This document shows positions 1 through 10,000 of a stretch of DNA of 54,135 bases, piece by piece. Both the position numbers and the translations under genes were made by a program. How positions within the stretch are numbered: position 1 is the stretch's first letter; the number at the start of each line of letters is the position of its first letter. The stretch lies in contig JACPGG010000074.1 in NCBI GenBank assembly GCA_016182545.1, positions 1 to 54,135 on the forward strand. The letters are read 5' to 3'. This DNA is from Ignavibacteriales bacterium (GTDB lineage: Bacteria; Bacteroidota; Ignavibacteria; UBA10030; UBA8401). The notes below the pieces were generated by a model. It saw only the letters and a program-made list of their open reading frames with translations, searched no databases and was not told the origin of the DNA.

Positions 1-695
1 AGAATATCTTCATCGATGCCGGCACCGTGATCAAGCCCGGAGTTGTGATCGATGCTGAAGAAGGTCCGGTGTATATCGGGAAGAATGTCACCATTATGCC
101 ATTCTCCACTATTGTCGGTCCCGCATATATCGGCGATCATTCGGTCGTCAAGGTCGGCGCAAAAATTTATCATGATACAAGCATCGGTCCCGTTTGTAAG
201 GTCGGCGGTGAGATCGAGGCATCGATCCTGCACAGTTACTCCAACAAGCAGCATGACGGCTTCCTGGGGCATTCATATCTTGGTGCATGGGTCAATTGCG
301 GTGCAGGAACAGTGACAAGCGATCTGAAGAATAATTACGGTTCCGTAAAAGTGTACGTCAACGGCGAACCTGTTGACAGCGGAATGCAATTTGTCGGCGT
401 CACGATCGGCGATCATTCCAAAACAGCGATCAACTCTACATTCAATACCGGGACTGTCGTCGGCGTGTCGAGTAATATTTTTGGTACGGGTTTCCCGCCA
501 AAATATGTTCCGTCTTTCTCGTGGGGTGCAGCAGGAGAAACATTCACCACCTACAATGCCGATAAAGCGATCAACGTGGCGCGCAAAGTAATGATCCGCC
601 GCACCATTGCATTGACCGATTCGGAAGAGATATTATTCCGAACGATATTCGATCTGACGAGCAACGAACGCCGCAAACGTGGAATGCCGTTGTAA
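1..695 (+). CDS. Alternative (Bacteroidetes-type) GlmU, C-terminal part; 5' truncated by window edge
   Basis: The reading frame is open from base 3, so the start lies outside the window; 230 residues are visible. They form a left-handed beta-helix of hexapeptide repeats (VYIGKNVTIMPFSTI, AYIGDHSVVKVGAKIY and similar) followed by conserved blocks such as HSYSNKQHDGFLGHSYLG and GTGFPPKYVPSFSWG. These are typical of the alternative GlmU family of Bacteroidetes, proposed to be a bifunctional UDP-GlcNAc diphosphorylase/glucosamine-1-phosphate N-acetyltransferase acting in the cytoplasm on peptidoglycan and LPS precursors. The nucleotidyltransferase half must lie upstream and cannot be checked here. 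Any other sugar-nucleotide acyltransferase is less likely because of the specific GFPPK block. The family call is firm; the exact substrate is inferred from the family. Confidence 0.85.
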   Translation, partial: NIFIDAGTVIKPGVVIDAEEGPVYIGKNVTIMPFSTIVGPAYIGDHSVVKVGAKIYHDTSIGPVCKVGGEIEASILHSYSNKQHDGFLGHSYLGAWVNCGAGTVTSDLKNNYGSVKVYVNGEPVDSGMQFVGVTIGDHSKTAINSTFNTGTVVGVSSNIFGTGFPPKYVPSFSWGAAGETFTTYNADKAINVARKVMIRRTIALTDSEEILFRTIFDLTSNERRKRGMPL

Positions 696-761
696 GAGAT
701 CAAAGTAGGACAATCATTCTTGCTTGTCCATTTTTAATTATGTTGACAAACTTTCGGACAA

Positions 762-780
762 ACAGGAATGTTCGTCCTGT
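762..780. repeat. Intergenic inverted repeat ACAGGA/TCCTGT before rsmB
   Basis: ACAGGA (762-767), seven bases, TCCTGT (775-780), with inner sequence ATGTTCG. Related imperfect inverted repeats occur at 16683-16703 (upstream of accD) and 23381-23401 (upstream of rfbB). Confidence 0.5.
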
Positions 781-806
781 GTAGATCAACAGTATGATGG
801 GAAATT

Positions 807-2180
807 ATGGAAACAGCACAAAATCAGGAAAATAAAGTCGAACAGAAAATGCTTTTTGCGGGGGTCAGAGGAACGTCCGTGAAGATCCTCAACCGTGTTG
901 AACGGACAGATTCGTATCTCGACAAATTGATCGACTCGGAATTGCGGTCGAGTGAATTCAACGATTTCGACAAAGCGCTGCTGATGGAGATCGTGCACGG
1001 CGTGCTTCGCTGGCAGTCAAAACTTGACTGGGTATTGAACGGATTTTTCCACGGGAATTTCTCCAAAGCTGAAGTGACGGTGCGAAACACGCTGCGTGCC
1101 GCACTGTATCAAATTCTCTTCCTGGATAAAGTCCCCGATCACGCTGCAGTGAACGAGGCAGTGGAATTCATGAAAAGAGTGCGAGGAGAAAAAGCAGCGG
1201 GATTGGTGAACGGCGTTCTCCGCAACATTATACGCAACAAGGAGGGAATTCATTATCCCGACGTGCAGAACGATGCAGCGCTCTATCTGTCGACGATGTT
1301 TTCGTACCCGCTCTGGATGTTGCGGCGCTGGATGAACCGGTTCGGCTTTTACGAAACGGAAAAATTACTCGAGGCACAGAACCAAAAACCGGGACTCACG
1401 CTCCGCATCAACACGATGAAGACATCCATCGAAGATTTCATGAAGATGTTCGAGTTGCACAACATCTCGTACGAGCGTTCTTCCTACCTCCCGATGTTTC
1501 TGCGCACAACCAATTTATCGAATATCTCACAGACGGAAATTTTCAGGCGTGGATTTTTTACCGTGCAGGATGAAAGCGCCGGCATTGCATCCACACTGCT
1601 GGATGTGAAACCCGGAGAGCGCGTGATCGATCTCTGCTCAGCGCCGGGGGGAAAGACAACATTCTTCGGTGAGACGATGAAGAATCAAGGGAAGATCATC
1701 GCTGTCGATAAGTACCAGACACGGTTGAATCTTGTGAAGACGGGGTGTGAGCGTTTGGGAATAACGAATGTGGAATATGTCGCCGCTGACGGTGGTGACT
1801 TCGAAAGCGAACCTGCGGACAAGGTCATCGTTGATGCGCCATGTTCGGGATTGGGTGTGCTTGCAAAGAAACCGGACATCAAGATCAAACGTGAAATGCG
1901 CGATATTGTCGATGTCGTCAAAAGTCAGGAACGACTGATAGAAAATGCCTCCAAACTTCTGAAGTCGGGCGGGACAATGGTCTATAGCACGTGCACGATC
2001 GAACCGGAGGAGAATTTCAACCTTGTGAAGAAATTTTTGGAGAACCATCCTGAGTTTTCCATCGATCCGGCATCAAAGTATGTGAATGAAAAACTTGTCC
2101 ATCCGGACGGTTATGTGGAGACATATCCGCATCGTCACGGGATTGACGGGTCATTCGCAATCCGATTAATAAAAGCATGA
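807..2180 (+). CDS. rsmB: 16S rRNA (cytosine(967)-C(5))-methyltransferase RsmB
   Basis: Methylates C967 of 16S rRNA with S-adenosylmethionine. At 457 residues it has the usual RsmB layout: an N-terminal NusB-like RNA-binding domain (about residues 15-150) and a C-terminal Rossmann methyltransferase. The SAM motif VIDLCSAPGGKT lies near residue 272, the DAPCSGLG motif with its cysteine near 342, and the STCTIEPEEN motif with the second conserved cysteine near 394. It opens a run of five genes with almost no spacing; its TGA overlaps the ATG of the next gene by four bases. The start is the ATG at 807. Upstream ATGs near 793 and 796 lack an obvious ribosome site and are less convincing. RsmF/YebU-type enzymes lack the NusB domain, so RsmB is preferred. 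Confidence 0.93.
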   Translation: METAQNQENKVEQKMLFAGVRGTSVKILNRVERTDSYLDKLIDSELRSSEFNDFDKALLMEIVHGVLRWQSKLDWVLNGFFHGNFSKAEVTVRNTLRAALYQILFLDKVPDHAAVNEAVEFMKRVRGEKAAGLVNGVLRNIIRNKEGIHYPDVQNDAALYLSTMFSYPLWMLRRWMNRFGFYETEKLLEAQNQKPGLTLRINTMKTSIEDFMKMFELHNISYERSSYLPMFLRTTNLSNISQTEIFRRGFFTVQDESAGIASTLLDVKPGERVIDLCSAPGGKTTFFGETMKNQGKIIAVDKYQTRLNLVKTGCERLGITNVEYVAADGGDFESEPADKVIVDAPCSGLGVLAKKPDIKIKREMRDIVDVVKSQERLIENASKLLKSGGTMVYSTCTIEPEENFNLVKKFLENHPEFSIDPASKYVNEKLVHPDGYVETYPHRHGIDGSFAIRLIKA

Positions 2181-3448
2181 ATGAACTATCTGACATCTTC
2201 TTGAAAAAAAAATCCGAGCTCAGTATGAATTATAATGAAATTCTATCCGGCGAAATCCGGCGCATTCACGATGCCAATACATATAAATTCGAGACTGCGT
2301 TTTCAACACCGCAAGCAGGCGTGGTGAAGGTGAACGGAAAAAAGGTGGTGATGCTTGCATCGAATAATTATCTGGGAATGTCGAATCATCCCAAAGTAAA
2401 AAAAGCGGCGATCGAAGCGATCAAAGAATACGGGTACGGCATGGCATCGGTCCGGTTCATTTGCGGTACGCAGACGATCCATCTCGAACTGGAGAAAAAA
2501 ATTTCAAAATTTGTCGGTGCAGAAGAGACGATCCTATTCTCATCGGCATTTGCTGCAAACAACGCCTTCTTTGCATCCCTCACCAATGAAAAACTCGGCT
2601 ACGAGAATTACAAGGATGTTATTTACACCGATGGATTGAACCATGCGAGTATCATCGACGGGATGAGGTTATGCAAACCGGAGACGACCGACAAGAAAAT
2701 ATACAAGAACAACGACGTTGCACAATTGGAACAATTGCTTGAAGCGGATAAGAATGCCGATTATCGATTCAAGTTCATTGCAACAGACGGCGTCTTCAGC
2801 ATGGAAGGGAGTTACGCGCAACTCGGGAAACTTGTCGAACTTGCGAACAGGTATAACGCAATGCTTTTTGTCGACGACTGCCATGCGATCGGTGTTGTCG
2901 GCAAATCGGGGAGAGGCACTCCCGAAAAATTCGTCGTGCTGAACAAAGTGGACGTGTTGACCGGAACGCTGGGCAAAGCGATCGGCGGCGCGCTCGGCGG
3001 GTACATCAGCGGCAGCAGGAAAATGGTGGAGTATCTCCGGCAGAAGGCGCGCCCGTACACATTTTCCAATTCTCTTCCCCCGTCTGTTGTTATGGCAAGC
3101 ATCGCCGCATTCGATCTTTTGACAAAAGACAAATCGATCGTCAAACGACTTCACGATAATACTGCATATTTCAGGAAAGAAATTTCAGCACTTGGATTTC
3201 ACATACTTGAAGGAGATCATCCCATCGTACCGGTTATGCTCGGCGAAGCGTCCGTTGCGCAGGAAATGAGCAAGGCGATGCTGAAAGCGGGCGTGTATGT
3301 GAAAGGGTTGTGGTTCCCGGTGGTGCCGAAAGGTGAAGCACGCCTGCGTGTACAGATCTCCGCCGCACTTTCTAAAAAAGATATTGATCATGCACTGGAA
3401 GCATTTGAGACGGTCGGGAAGAAGATGAAGGTCATTTCCTCAACGTAA
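2177..3448 (+). CDS. kbl: Alpha-oxoamine synthase, glycine C-acetyltransferase (2-amino-3-ketobutyrate CoA ligase)-like
   Basis: PLP-dependent fold-type I enzyme of the alpha-oxoamine synthase family. Kbl cleaves 2-amino-3-oxobutyrate with CoA to glycine and acetyl-CoA in threonine breakdown. The internal PLP lysine is K267 in TGTLGKAIGGALGG; the cofactor aspartate/histidine block FVDDCHAIGVVG and ASNNYLGMSNHP near the N terminus are also present. The segment RQKARPYTFSNSLPP resembles Kbl more than BioF. Length (423 aa) is slightly above the usual 400, because of an N-terminal extension; an internal ATG at 2225 is a possible alternative start. It overlaps rsmB by four bases and is followed four bases later by a membrane acyltransferase gene. 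No threonine dehydrogenase is seen nearby, so a serine palmitoyltransferase or another oxoamine synthase role remains possible. Confidence 0.75.
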   Translation: MNELSDIFLKKKSELSMNYNEILSGEIRRIHDANTYKFETAFSTPQAGVVKVNGKKVVMLASNNYLGMSNHPKVKKAAIEAIKEYGYGMASVRFICGTQTIHLELEKKISKFVGAEETILFSSAFAANNAFFASLTNEKLGYENYKDVIYTDGLNHASIIDGMRLCKPETTDKKIYKNNDVAQLEQLLEADKNADYRFKFIATDGVFSMEGSYAQLGKLVELANRYNAMLFVDDCHAIGVVGKSGRGTPEKFVVLNKVDVLTGTLGKAIGGALGGYISGSRKMVEYLRQKARPYTFSNSLPPSVVMASIAAFDLLTKDKSIVKRLHDNTAYFRKEISALGFHILEGDHPIVPVMLGEASVAQEMSKAMLKAGVYVKGLWFPVVPKGEARLRVQISAALSKKDIDHALEAFETVGKKMKVISST

Positions 3449-3452
3449 AAGA

Positions 3453-4595
3453 ATGCCTCACTCCAAACAACGATACTTGTTTATCGACCTTCTGCGCTTT
3501 CTCGCCGTCGTGTTCATGATCCAGGGGCATACATTCGACGCCTTGCTCGATTTCAATCTCCGTTCCAATACACTTTTTTTTGCCCACGACTTTTTCCACG
3601 GCTTCATTGCGCCGATGTTCCTTTTTGCTTCGGGCACGGCGTTCGGAATTTCGACATTCAAAAAATGGGGAGAACACATTGCGCCGACACAGCATTTTTG
3701 GCGGCGGATCGGGAAGTTCATCGGATTGTTGTTCATCGGGTACGCACTGCATCTTCCATTTTTCTCTTTACAAAAGATCCTCGCCGAAGCAACGTCCGGT
3801 GAAATAGCTGTGTGGCTGCAGGTTGATGCCCTGCATTGCATCGCGGCGACGATGTTGATATTACAATTGCTCGTTTTGATCCTGAAAGTCGAGAGGAAAT
3901 TCGTCCTCTCTATCGGGATTGCCGCTCTCTTTATTATCTTTTTGTCCCCGATTATATGGTCGATCGATTTCACAACAATGGTTCCGTTGTGGCTCGTATC
4001 GTACCTGAATGTCGGCAACAATTCATGGTTTCCACTCTTCCCGTGGTCGGGATACATTCTTTGCGGCGTTATCTTTTCGTGGATGTTCATCAATGCAAAG
4101 GAACATCACCATGCAATGAAGTTGATGCAGAATGCGGTGGTGACCGGCGTTGCAGTCTTCACATGTCCTTTGATCGTTGTAAATCTCCCATTCCATATTT
4201 ATCCGCTCCATGATGTATGGAAAGTAAATCCATTGATCATCTTTGCTCGCCTGGGATTCGTCCTTGTCATCACCAGCAGCGTTTTCTTCGCCGAACATTC
4301 ATTGAAGATCACTTCGCAACTGCCTCAGATCATGGGGAGGGAATCGCTCTTTATCTACGTGGTCCACCTTATCATACTCTACGGGTCGGTGGTCAATAAA
4401 GGATTGCAGCAGATCGTGCTGCCGACATTGTCAGTGGTACAAACGACGGCTGTATTCCTTGTCGTTCTCTTTGCGATTGCGGGATTTACATTCGGCTGGT
4501 ATCAATTCAAAAAGAAATACAAACGTGCGGCAGCAGTAATGAAATTCGCCGTAGCCGGAATATTTATCATTCTTTTTCTCGTACGTCCTTACTAA
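3453..4595 (+). CDS. DUF1624/HGSNAT-like integral membrane acyltransferase (copy 1)
   Basis: A polytopic inner-membrane protein of 380 residues with roughly ten hydrophobic segments. The N terminus (IDLLRFLAVVFMIQGH, then APMFLFASGTAFG) matches the pattern of DUF1624 proteins related to the catalytic domain of heparan-alpha-glucosaminide N-acetyltransferase, which move acetyl groups across membranes onto sugars. R15 and H26 in the first membrane helix are shared with the next gene and could be functional. The substrate is unknown. The gene starts four bases after the kbl-like gene and ends directly at the start codon of its paralogue, so the pair is surely co-transcribed. The acyltransferase-3 family is an alternative, but the conserved spacing fits DUF1624 better. 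Confidence 0.7.
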   Translation: MPHSKQRYLFIDLLRFLAVVFMIQGHTFDALLDFNLRSNTLFFAHDFFHGFIAPMFLFASGTAFGISTFKKWGEHIAPTQHFWRRIGKFIGLLFIGYALHLPFFSLQKILAEATSGEIAVWLQVDALHCIAATMLILQLLVLILKVERKFVLSIGIAALFIIFLSPIIWSIDFTTMVPLWLVSYLNVGNNSWFPLFPWSGYILCGVIFSWMFINAKEHHHAMKLMQNAVVTGVAVFTCPLIVVNLPFHIYPLHDVWKVNPLIIFARLGFVLVITSSVFFAEHSLKITSQLPQIMGRESLFIYVVHLIILYGSVVNKGLQQIVLPTLSVVQTTAVFLVVLFAIAGFTFGWYQFKKKYKRAAAVMKFAVAGIFIILFLVRPY

Positions 4596-5738
4596 ATGGC
4601 TGAACAAAAACAACGGTACGTGTACATCGACCTGCTCCGCGGCTGGGCTGTGTTGGTGATGATCGAGGTGCATGTCTTCAATGCATTTTTGATCCCCGGC
4701 TTCCGTGAAGAAGCGTGGTTCAAAATCCTGAATTTTATCAATGGATTGGTTGCGCCATCATTCCTTTTTGCGTCGGGATATTCATTTGTCATCGTTGCAC
4801 AGAGAAAGTGGAACGACTATTTAAACCGCTCGCCGGTGTTTTGGAAACAGGTAGGTAGAATATTACAGATACTTGCGGTCGGGTATGCGCTGCATCTCCC
4901 TTTTTTCTCATTCAACAAACTGATGCAGATCAGCTGGGAAGAATGGGGAGTGTTCTGGAAGATCGACGTGCTGCATACGATCGCGGTTTCACTGTTGACA
5001 ATGGTCGCACTCGTTCTATTGTTTCGCGAACAGAAAAGGTATTTCTATTCGGTTGTTCTGCTGGGTGTTGTCATGATCTTCGGTTCGCCGCTGATGCACG
5101 ACAGGAATATCGATCATATCTTTCCCGAACCGATCGCCAATTATTTTACCGCGGCGCATCGTTCTCAGTTCCCACTCTTTCCATGGATGGGATTTGTGTT
5201 GTGTGGCGGCATTGCCGCTCAGTTATGGGTCTGGTGGAAGGATACGATTGATCAACGGAAGATATTTGTTCGGTTTCTTTTTGCCGGAGCAGCAATAATC
5301 CTCCTTTCGTTGGCTGCGGACGTTCTGCCGTTGACGATCTACGGCGAACATAATTATTGGAGATCGAATCCCGGCTTCTTTTTTATCCGGCTCGGTATTG
5401 TGATGATTTTGCTGTCGCTATTATGGTATTGGGAGCAGAGATATCGCTCCGGGAAATCGGTTGTCAGTATTGTCGGTGCCGAATCATTGGTTGCGTATGC
5501 AGGACATTTGCTTGTGATCTACGGGCAGTTTTTCAATAACCACAGTTTGGCGTTCATCGTCGGTAAAACAAAGACCGTTCCCGAAGTTGCGGGAATGACC
5601 ATCGGATTAATTTCCGTAACAGTACTTGCTTCGTATGTGTGGCATCGCATCAAAAATTGGAGTATGTTCTATGCACGGGTGTTGATGTACAGCATCCTGA
5701 TCGTCGTTCTGTTCATCTTTTTAACGAAACCTGCTTAG
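4596..5738 (+). CDS. DUF1624/HGSNAT-like integral membrane acyltransferase (copy 2)
   Basis: Second member of a tandem pair. It has exactly the same length (380 aa) as the preceding gene and the same landmarks at the same positions: IDLLRGWAVLVMIEVH with R15 and H26, the APSFLFASGYSF block, YALHLPFFS and SQFPLFPWMGFVLCG. Sequence identity by eye is moderate, so the duplication is old. The ATG follows the TAA of copy 1 with no gap, and the TAG is separated by one base from the rmuC start. The product is expected in the inner membrane and may acetylate a cell-envelope sugar. Whether the two proteins form a heterodimer or act on different substrates cannot be told from the sequence. Confidence 0.7.
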   Translation: MAEQKQRYVYIDLLRGWAVLVMIEVHVFNAFLIPGFREEAWFKILNFINGLVAPSFLFASGYSFVIVAQRKWNDYLNRSPVFWKQVGRILQILAVGYALHLPFFSFNKLMQISWEEWGVFWKIDVLHTIAVSLLTMVALVLLFREQKRYFYSVVLLGVVMIFGSPLMHDRNIDHIFPEPIANYFTAAHRSQFPLFPWMGFVLCGGIAAQLWVWWKDTIDQRKIFVRFLFAGAAIILLSLAADVLPLTIYGEHNYWRSNPGFFFIRLGIVMILLSLLWYWEQRYRSGKSVVSIVGAESLVAYAGHLLVIYGQFFNNHSLAFIVGKTKTVPEVAGMTIGLISVTVLASYVWHRIKNWSMFYARVLMYSILIVVLFIFLTKPA

Positions 5739-5739
5739 T

Positions 5740-6912
5740 ATGGAAATTCTGACCATAATTTTACTGATCGTCCTTGTTGCGCTTGTCGCAATAGTATTAT
5801 TCAGAAAACCCGGCGCATCGCAACAACCGGATCAATCGCAGTTGATGATCCAGCAGCAGATCGATTCGCTGCGGGGCGAAGTGACGCAAACGTTGAAAAA
5901 CACCGCCGAGGCGGTCTCAAGCAACCTGAAAAATTCCAACGATGTCATGTTCGAAAGTCTTCGCACGACCACCGATAGCATCAATCAGCAGCTGTCGGTC
6001 GTGCGCGATTCGTTGAAACAAACGACCGAACAATTCAACCAACAGCTTTCAGCCCAGACGAGTACGATCGGGACCCGTCTCGACACTGCTGCGAAGGTCA
6101 TTCAGGATTTGCAAAAAAGCCAGGGACAATTGATGCAAGCGGGCGAAGAAATTAAACAGCTGGGCATGAGCATGACAAAGCTGGAGGAATTGTTGAAAGC
6201 TCCGAAACTTCGCGGAGGACTGGGAGAACTGTTATTGGAAGATATTCTGAAACAAGTCCTGCCGATGAATGCGTACGAAACACAATACCGTTTCCGTAAC
6301 GGAAACGCGGTTGATGCCATCATCAAGACGGCAAACGGGATGATACCGATCGACTCGAAATTTCCGCTGGAAAATTTCCGGAAGATGGTCGATGCTCAGG
6401 CAGATCAGGAAAAGAAAGTCGCGTACAAGCTCTTCATATCGGACGTGAAGAAACATATCGACGCCATTGCGCAGAAATATATCCTTCCCGACGAAGGGAC
6501 ATTCGATTTTGCATTGATGTACATTCCTGCCGAGAATATCTATTATGAGACCGTGATCAAAAACGAGATGTTCGGCGATGTCAATGATCTGTATTCGTAC
6601 GGATCACAAAAAAGAGTATTCTCGGTCTCTCCGAATACATTCTATGCGCAGCTGCAAGTGATCGCGCTTGGATTCCGCGGCATGGAGGTGGAGAAAAGCG
6701 CGAAGGAGATCATACAGAATTTGTCGCGGTTGCAGGTCGATCTCAGCAAGTTTTCCGACGATTTCGAAACCGTAGGAAAACATCTGAATAACGCCAAGAA
6801 CAAATTTGACGATGCCGCCCGCCGGTTGGACCAATTTGACGGAAAACTCAAACAAGCCAGCAGCAGCGTATTGGGGGACAGCATCGGTCAACAGCAGAAA
6901 CTTATTGAATAG
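5740..6912 (+). CDS. rmuC: DNA recombination protein RmuC homologue
   Basis: RmuC proteins limit recombination at inverted repeats and carry a nuclease-like core. This 390-residue homologue begins with one membrane anchor (residues 3-22), then a long Gln/Ser/Asn-rich coiled coil (about 30-150), then the conserved core: LRGGLGELLLEDIL near residue 157 and IDSKFPLENFRKM near 203, with the ALMYIPAENIYYE block near 260. A second helical stretch and a Gln-rich tail close the protein. It is the last gene of the operon that starts at rsmB; 170 bases without a gene separate it from sprA. The family assignment is strong; the biochemical role of RmuC is only partly known. Confidence 0.92.
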   Translation: MEILTIILLIVLVALVAIVLFRKPGASQQPDQSQLMIQQQIDSLRGEVTQTLKNTAEAVSSNLKNSNDVMFESLRTTTDSINQQLSVVRDSLKQTTEQFNQQLSAQTSTIGTRLDTAAKVIQDLQKSQGQLMQAGEEIKQLGMSMTKLEELLKAPKLRGGLGELLLEDILKQVLPMNAYETQYRFRNGNAVDAIIKTANGMIPIDSKFPLENFRKMVDAQADQEKKVAYKLFISDVKKHIDAIAQKYILPDEGTFDFALMYIPAENIYYETVIKNEMFGDVNDLYSYGSQKRVFSVSPNTFYAQLQVIALGFRGMEVEKSAKEIIQNLSRLQVDLSKFSDDFETVGKHLNNAKNKFDDAARRLDQFDGKLKQASSSVLGDSIGQQQKLIE

Positions 6913-7082
6913 TTGAATGTTAAGCCATATTTCTCTACTTTTCAGCAGTAAGAGCAGCACATTCGATCTGCATTTCAACCAAGGAGAACAATCGACCGCG
7001 ATTTGATACTGTTTTTGATCTGAATATATCGAAGGGTTACTTGATTGTTTTCCCATTTCTCAATCTCTAACAAATCCACAAT
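6913..7082 (+). other. Gene-free space between rmuC and sprA
   Basis: A 170-base stretch with no convincing frame, RNA gene or hairpin. It must contain the sprA promoter unless sprA is read from the rsmB operon. I see AT-rich candidate elements (for example TTGATTGTTTTC near 7041) but no clear consensus match. Confidence 0.4.
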
Positions 7083-10000
7083 TTGACGTCGCGATCTGTG
7101 CGTAAAGCCATTGGTCTTTTTATTATTGTGATGTGCGGTGCGGGCTTCTATGCTTTCATCATGGCGCCTGCCGACGCGCGGGGGATGACTGTTCCTTCCG
7201 GTCGATCCATGTTCGTAAACGATGCGATGTTCGCCGATTCGACATTCACAAAGTCCGTTGTTGATTCGACAACGATCGATTCGTCATCGGTTAAAAATGA
7301 TACCGTAAGAACTTACCAGGTCAAAGATTCTACATATCTTGAGCAACTCTCCTATCGTCGTGAAGATTCTCCCGTTGCGAGCGGCGTTACGGTTGAAAAT
7401 CCGTTTTATTTAAAATCCCCCTCAATTGTACAGCGTGAAGTGAAACTCGATTCGACCGGCAGGTATGTTATTGTGCGCGAGACGATCAACGGAAAGGATA
7501 TCAAGATCCCGATCAAGATGCCGCTGGAAGAATATGTGAAGCAGCGGTCGCAGGCGGATTTCAAACAGAACTTTCAGGAGATGGTCGCAAAAGAGGACGA
7601 AGGAAAAAAGAAAAAGAGCGATCTCGGCGACCTGCTCGGTTCATTCACGAATATCGATATTCCCGTTCCGGCAAATCCTGTCTTTTCAATTTTTGGTCCC
7701 CCCCGCATCAATCTTGTCATCTCCGGTGCAGTGGATATCCGCGCCGCATTTCGGACGACATCGCAGGATCAATCGACGATCAGCGCTTTGGGCAATACAA
7801 GGAACGAGCCTGATTTTTCGCAGGAAGTGCAGATCACGGTGAACGGAACGATCGGCGATAAACTGAACATCCTTGCCGACTGGAACACGCAACGGACATT
7901 CGAATACGAAAACCAGCTGCGTATTAAATACACAGGATACGAAGATGAGATCGTGCAAAGCGTCGAGGCGGGCAACGTGTCGCTTGCAACAAGTTCGTCC
8001 TTTGTATCCAGCAGCTCCGCGCTGTTCGGTATCAAAGCAGGATTCCAGATCGGTCCGTTGAAACTGACTGCGATCGCGTCGCAAAAAAAAGGACAGATCC
8101 AGGAAAAATCGATCACCGGCGGTTCTTCAACAGTAGAATTTGCAGTACGAGCATGGGAATATTCCCGAGATCATTATTTTATTGATACCGTGTATATACC
8201 ATATTATGAAGAGTATATCAGAAACAGAACTTTAGTGTATCCCCAGGGTCAAATTAAAGAAAACGAATATGAAGTATGGATTACGGATAATGATCAAACA
8301 AATACGAAGTTAAAAGCAGGAATAGCGCTTATTTCCTTACCCAGTCATGTCTCAGGTGACGGAAGCTATGATCAGTACCGAAATATTACAAATCCAGTGA
8401 GCGGTTCAATTGAAATCGGGACGTGGCGGCTTCTCGAAGCGAATAAGGATTATAAAATCAATCTAGATGCAGGGTATATTAGTTTTAACACTCGGATCGA
8501 AGGAGAGGCGGTTGCCATTGCATACAAGACAGAAAATGCCCCAGGATCAGAGGATGACAGTTTGTACGGCACATTGACAAAGTACGATGAGCCAGGTAAA
8601 CTTGTATTAAAGTTGATTAAACCTGAATCCATATTACCTCAATATGCCGTTGCCTGGCGGTTGTTGATGAAGAATATATACTCTTTGAAAGAAGCTAGAA
8701 AAATTGAACGAGAAGGTTTTGAACTAGAAATAAAATATGAACAATCTGGCAAAGATGCCCTTGATGTTTTAGGTGACCATAAAATTGTCAAGATATTTGG
8801 GTTGGACGAATATGATGAAAGTGGTGTGAAGAAATCTGACACTAAATTCGATTTTAATCCTGGTCAAACTATTGATACAGAACAGGGGAAATTAATCTTT
8901 CCATCATTGTTTCCGTTCACCGAAGGGCTGAAATCATCGCTGAAGGTTTTGGGTTATCCTGATACAGCATACAATTTTTATGCGTACGATTCGTTGTATA
9001 CTCAACTCCCCAGTGAAGCTCAAAAGAATTCAACAAAAGATAAATTTGTTATTACGGGTAGAGCAAAAGCGGGCATCTCAGCATCTATACCTTTGGGCTT
9101 TAACGTCGTCGAGGGAAGTGTGCAGGTTCTTCTCGATGGACAAGTGCTGACGCCGAATGTCGATTACACAGTTGACTATATCATTGGGCAGGTCATTATT
9201 AAAAATCAATCTGCCCTTGTTCCGGGTGCCAATTTGCAAATCAAGTTCGAACAGAACGACCTGTTCCAACTCGCATCCAAAACGTTGTTGGGCACACGCG
9301 GCGAAGTGAACATTTCCGAGAAAACGAAATTCGGATTTACGATCATGAATCTCGACCAGCAGACGTTGAGCGACAAAGTACGGCTGGGTGAAGAACCGAT
9401 CAACAACACGATCTATGGATTTGACGGTCAAACTGCCGGCGAAGTACCGTTCCTGACGAAAGCGCTGGATGCGTTGCCCTTCTTCGACACGAAGGCGAAG
9501 TCTGAGTTCACACTGCGCGGTGAAGCGGCGTATATGAGCCCCGATCCGAACACGAAAAAAAGTACCATCCCGGATGATAAGGGTGCCGGTATCGCTTACA
9601 TCGATGATTTTGAAGGAGCAAAAAGGATCATTCCGCTTGGCGTCGGATACGGGACGTGGCATGATATGAGCGTTCCGGCATATCAATTTAATTTTGATTC
9701 GAGCATATCAAAAATATTTGCCGACTCGATAAAGATCCGGTCCAAAGCGAAAACATTTTGGTACAATCCCCCAAATCCTGCCCTGGTGCGGGAAATATAT
9801 GGAGTTGATGAAAACGGCGAACCTATCAAAAAGGTCGGTCGCAATGAACAGATCACCACGTTGACGGTCAATTACAATCCCAAATCCCGCGGAAAGTACA
9901 ATTATTCTCCGAATCTCCGGCAAACGCTTCTTGCGGAACCGAAGAAGAATTGGGGAGGTATTCAGCGAGCCGTTTCACTGACACCTCTCAATCTCGTGCA

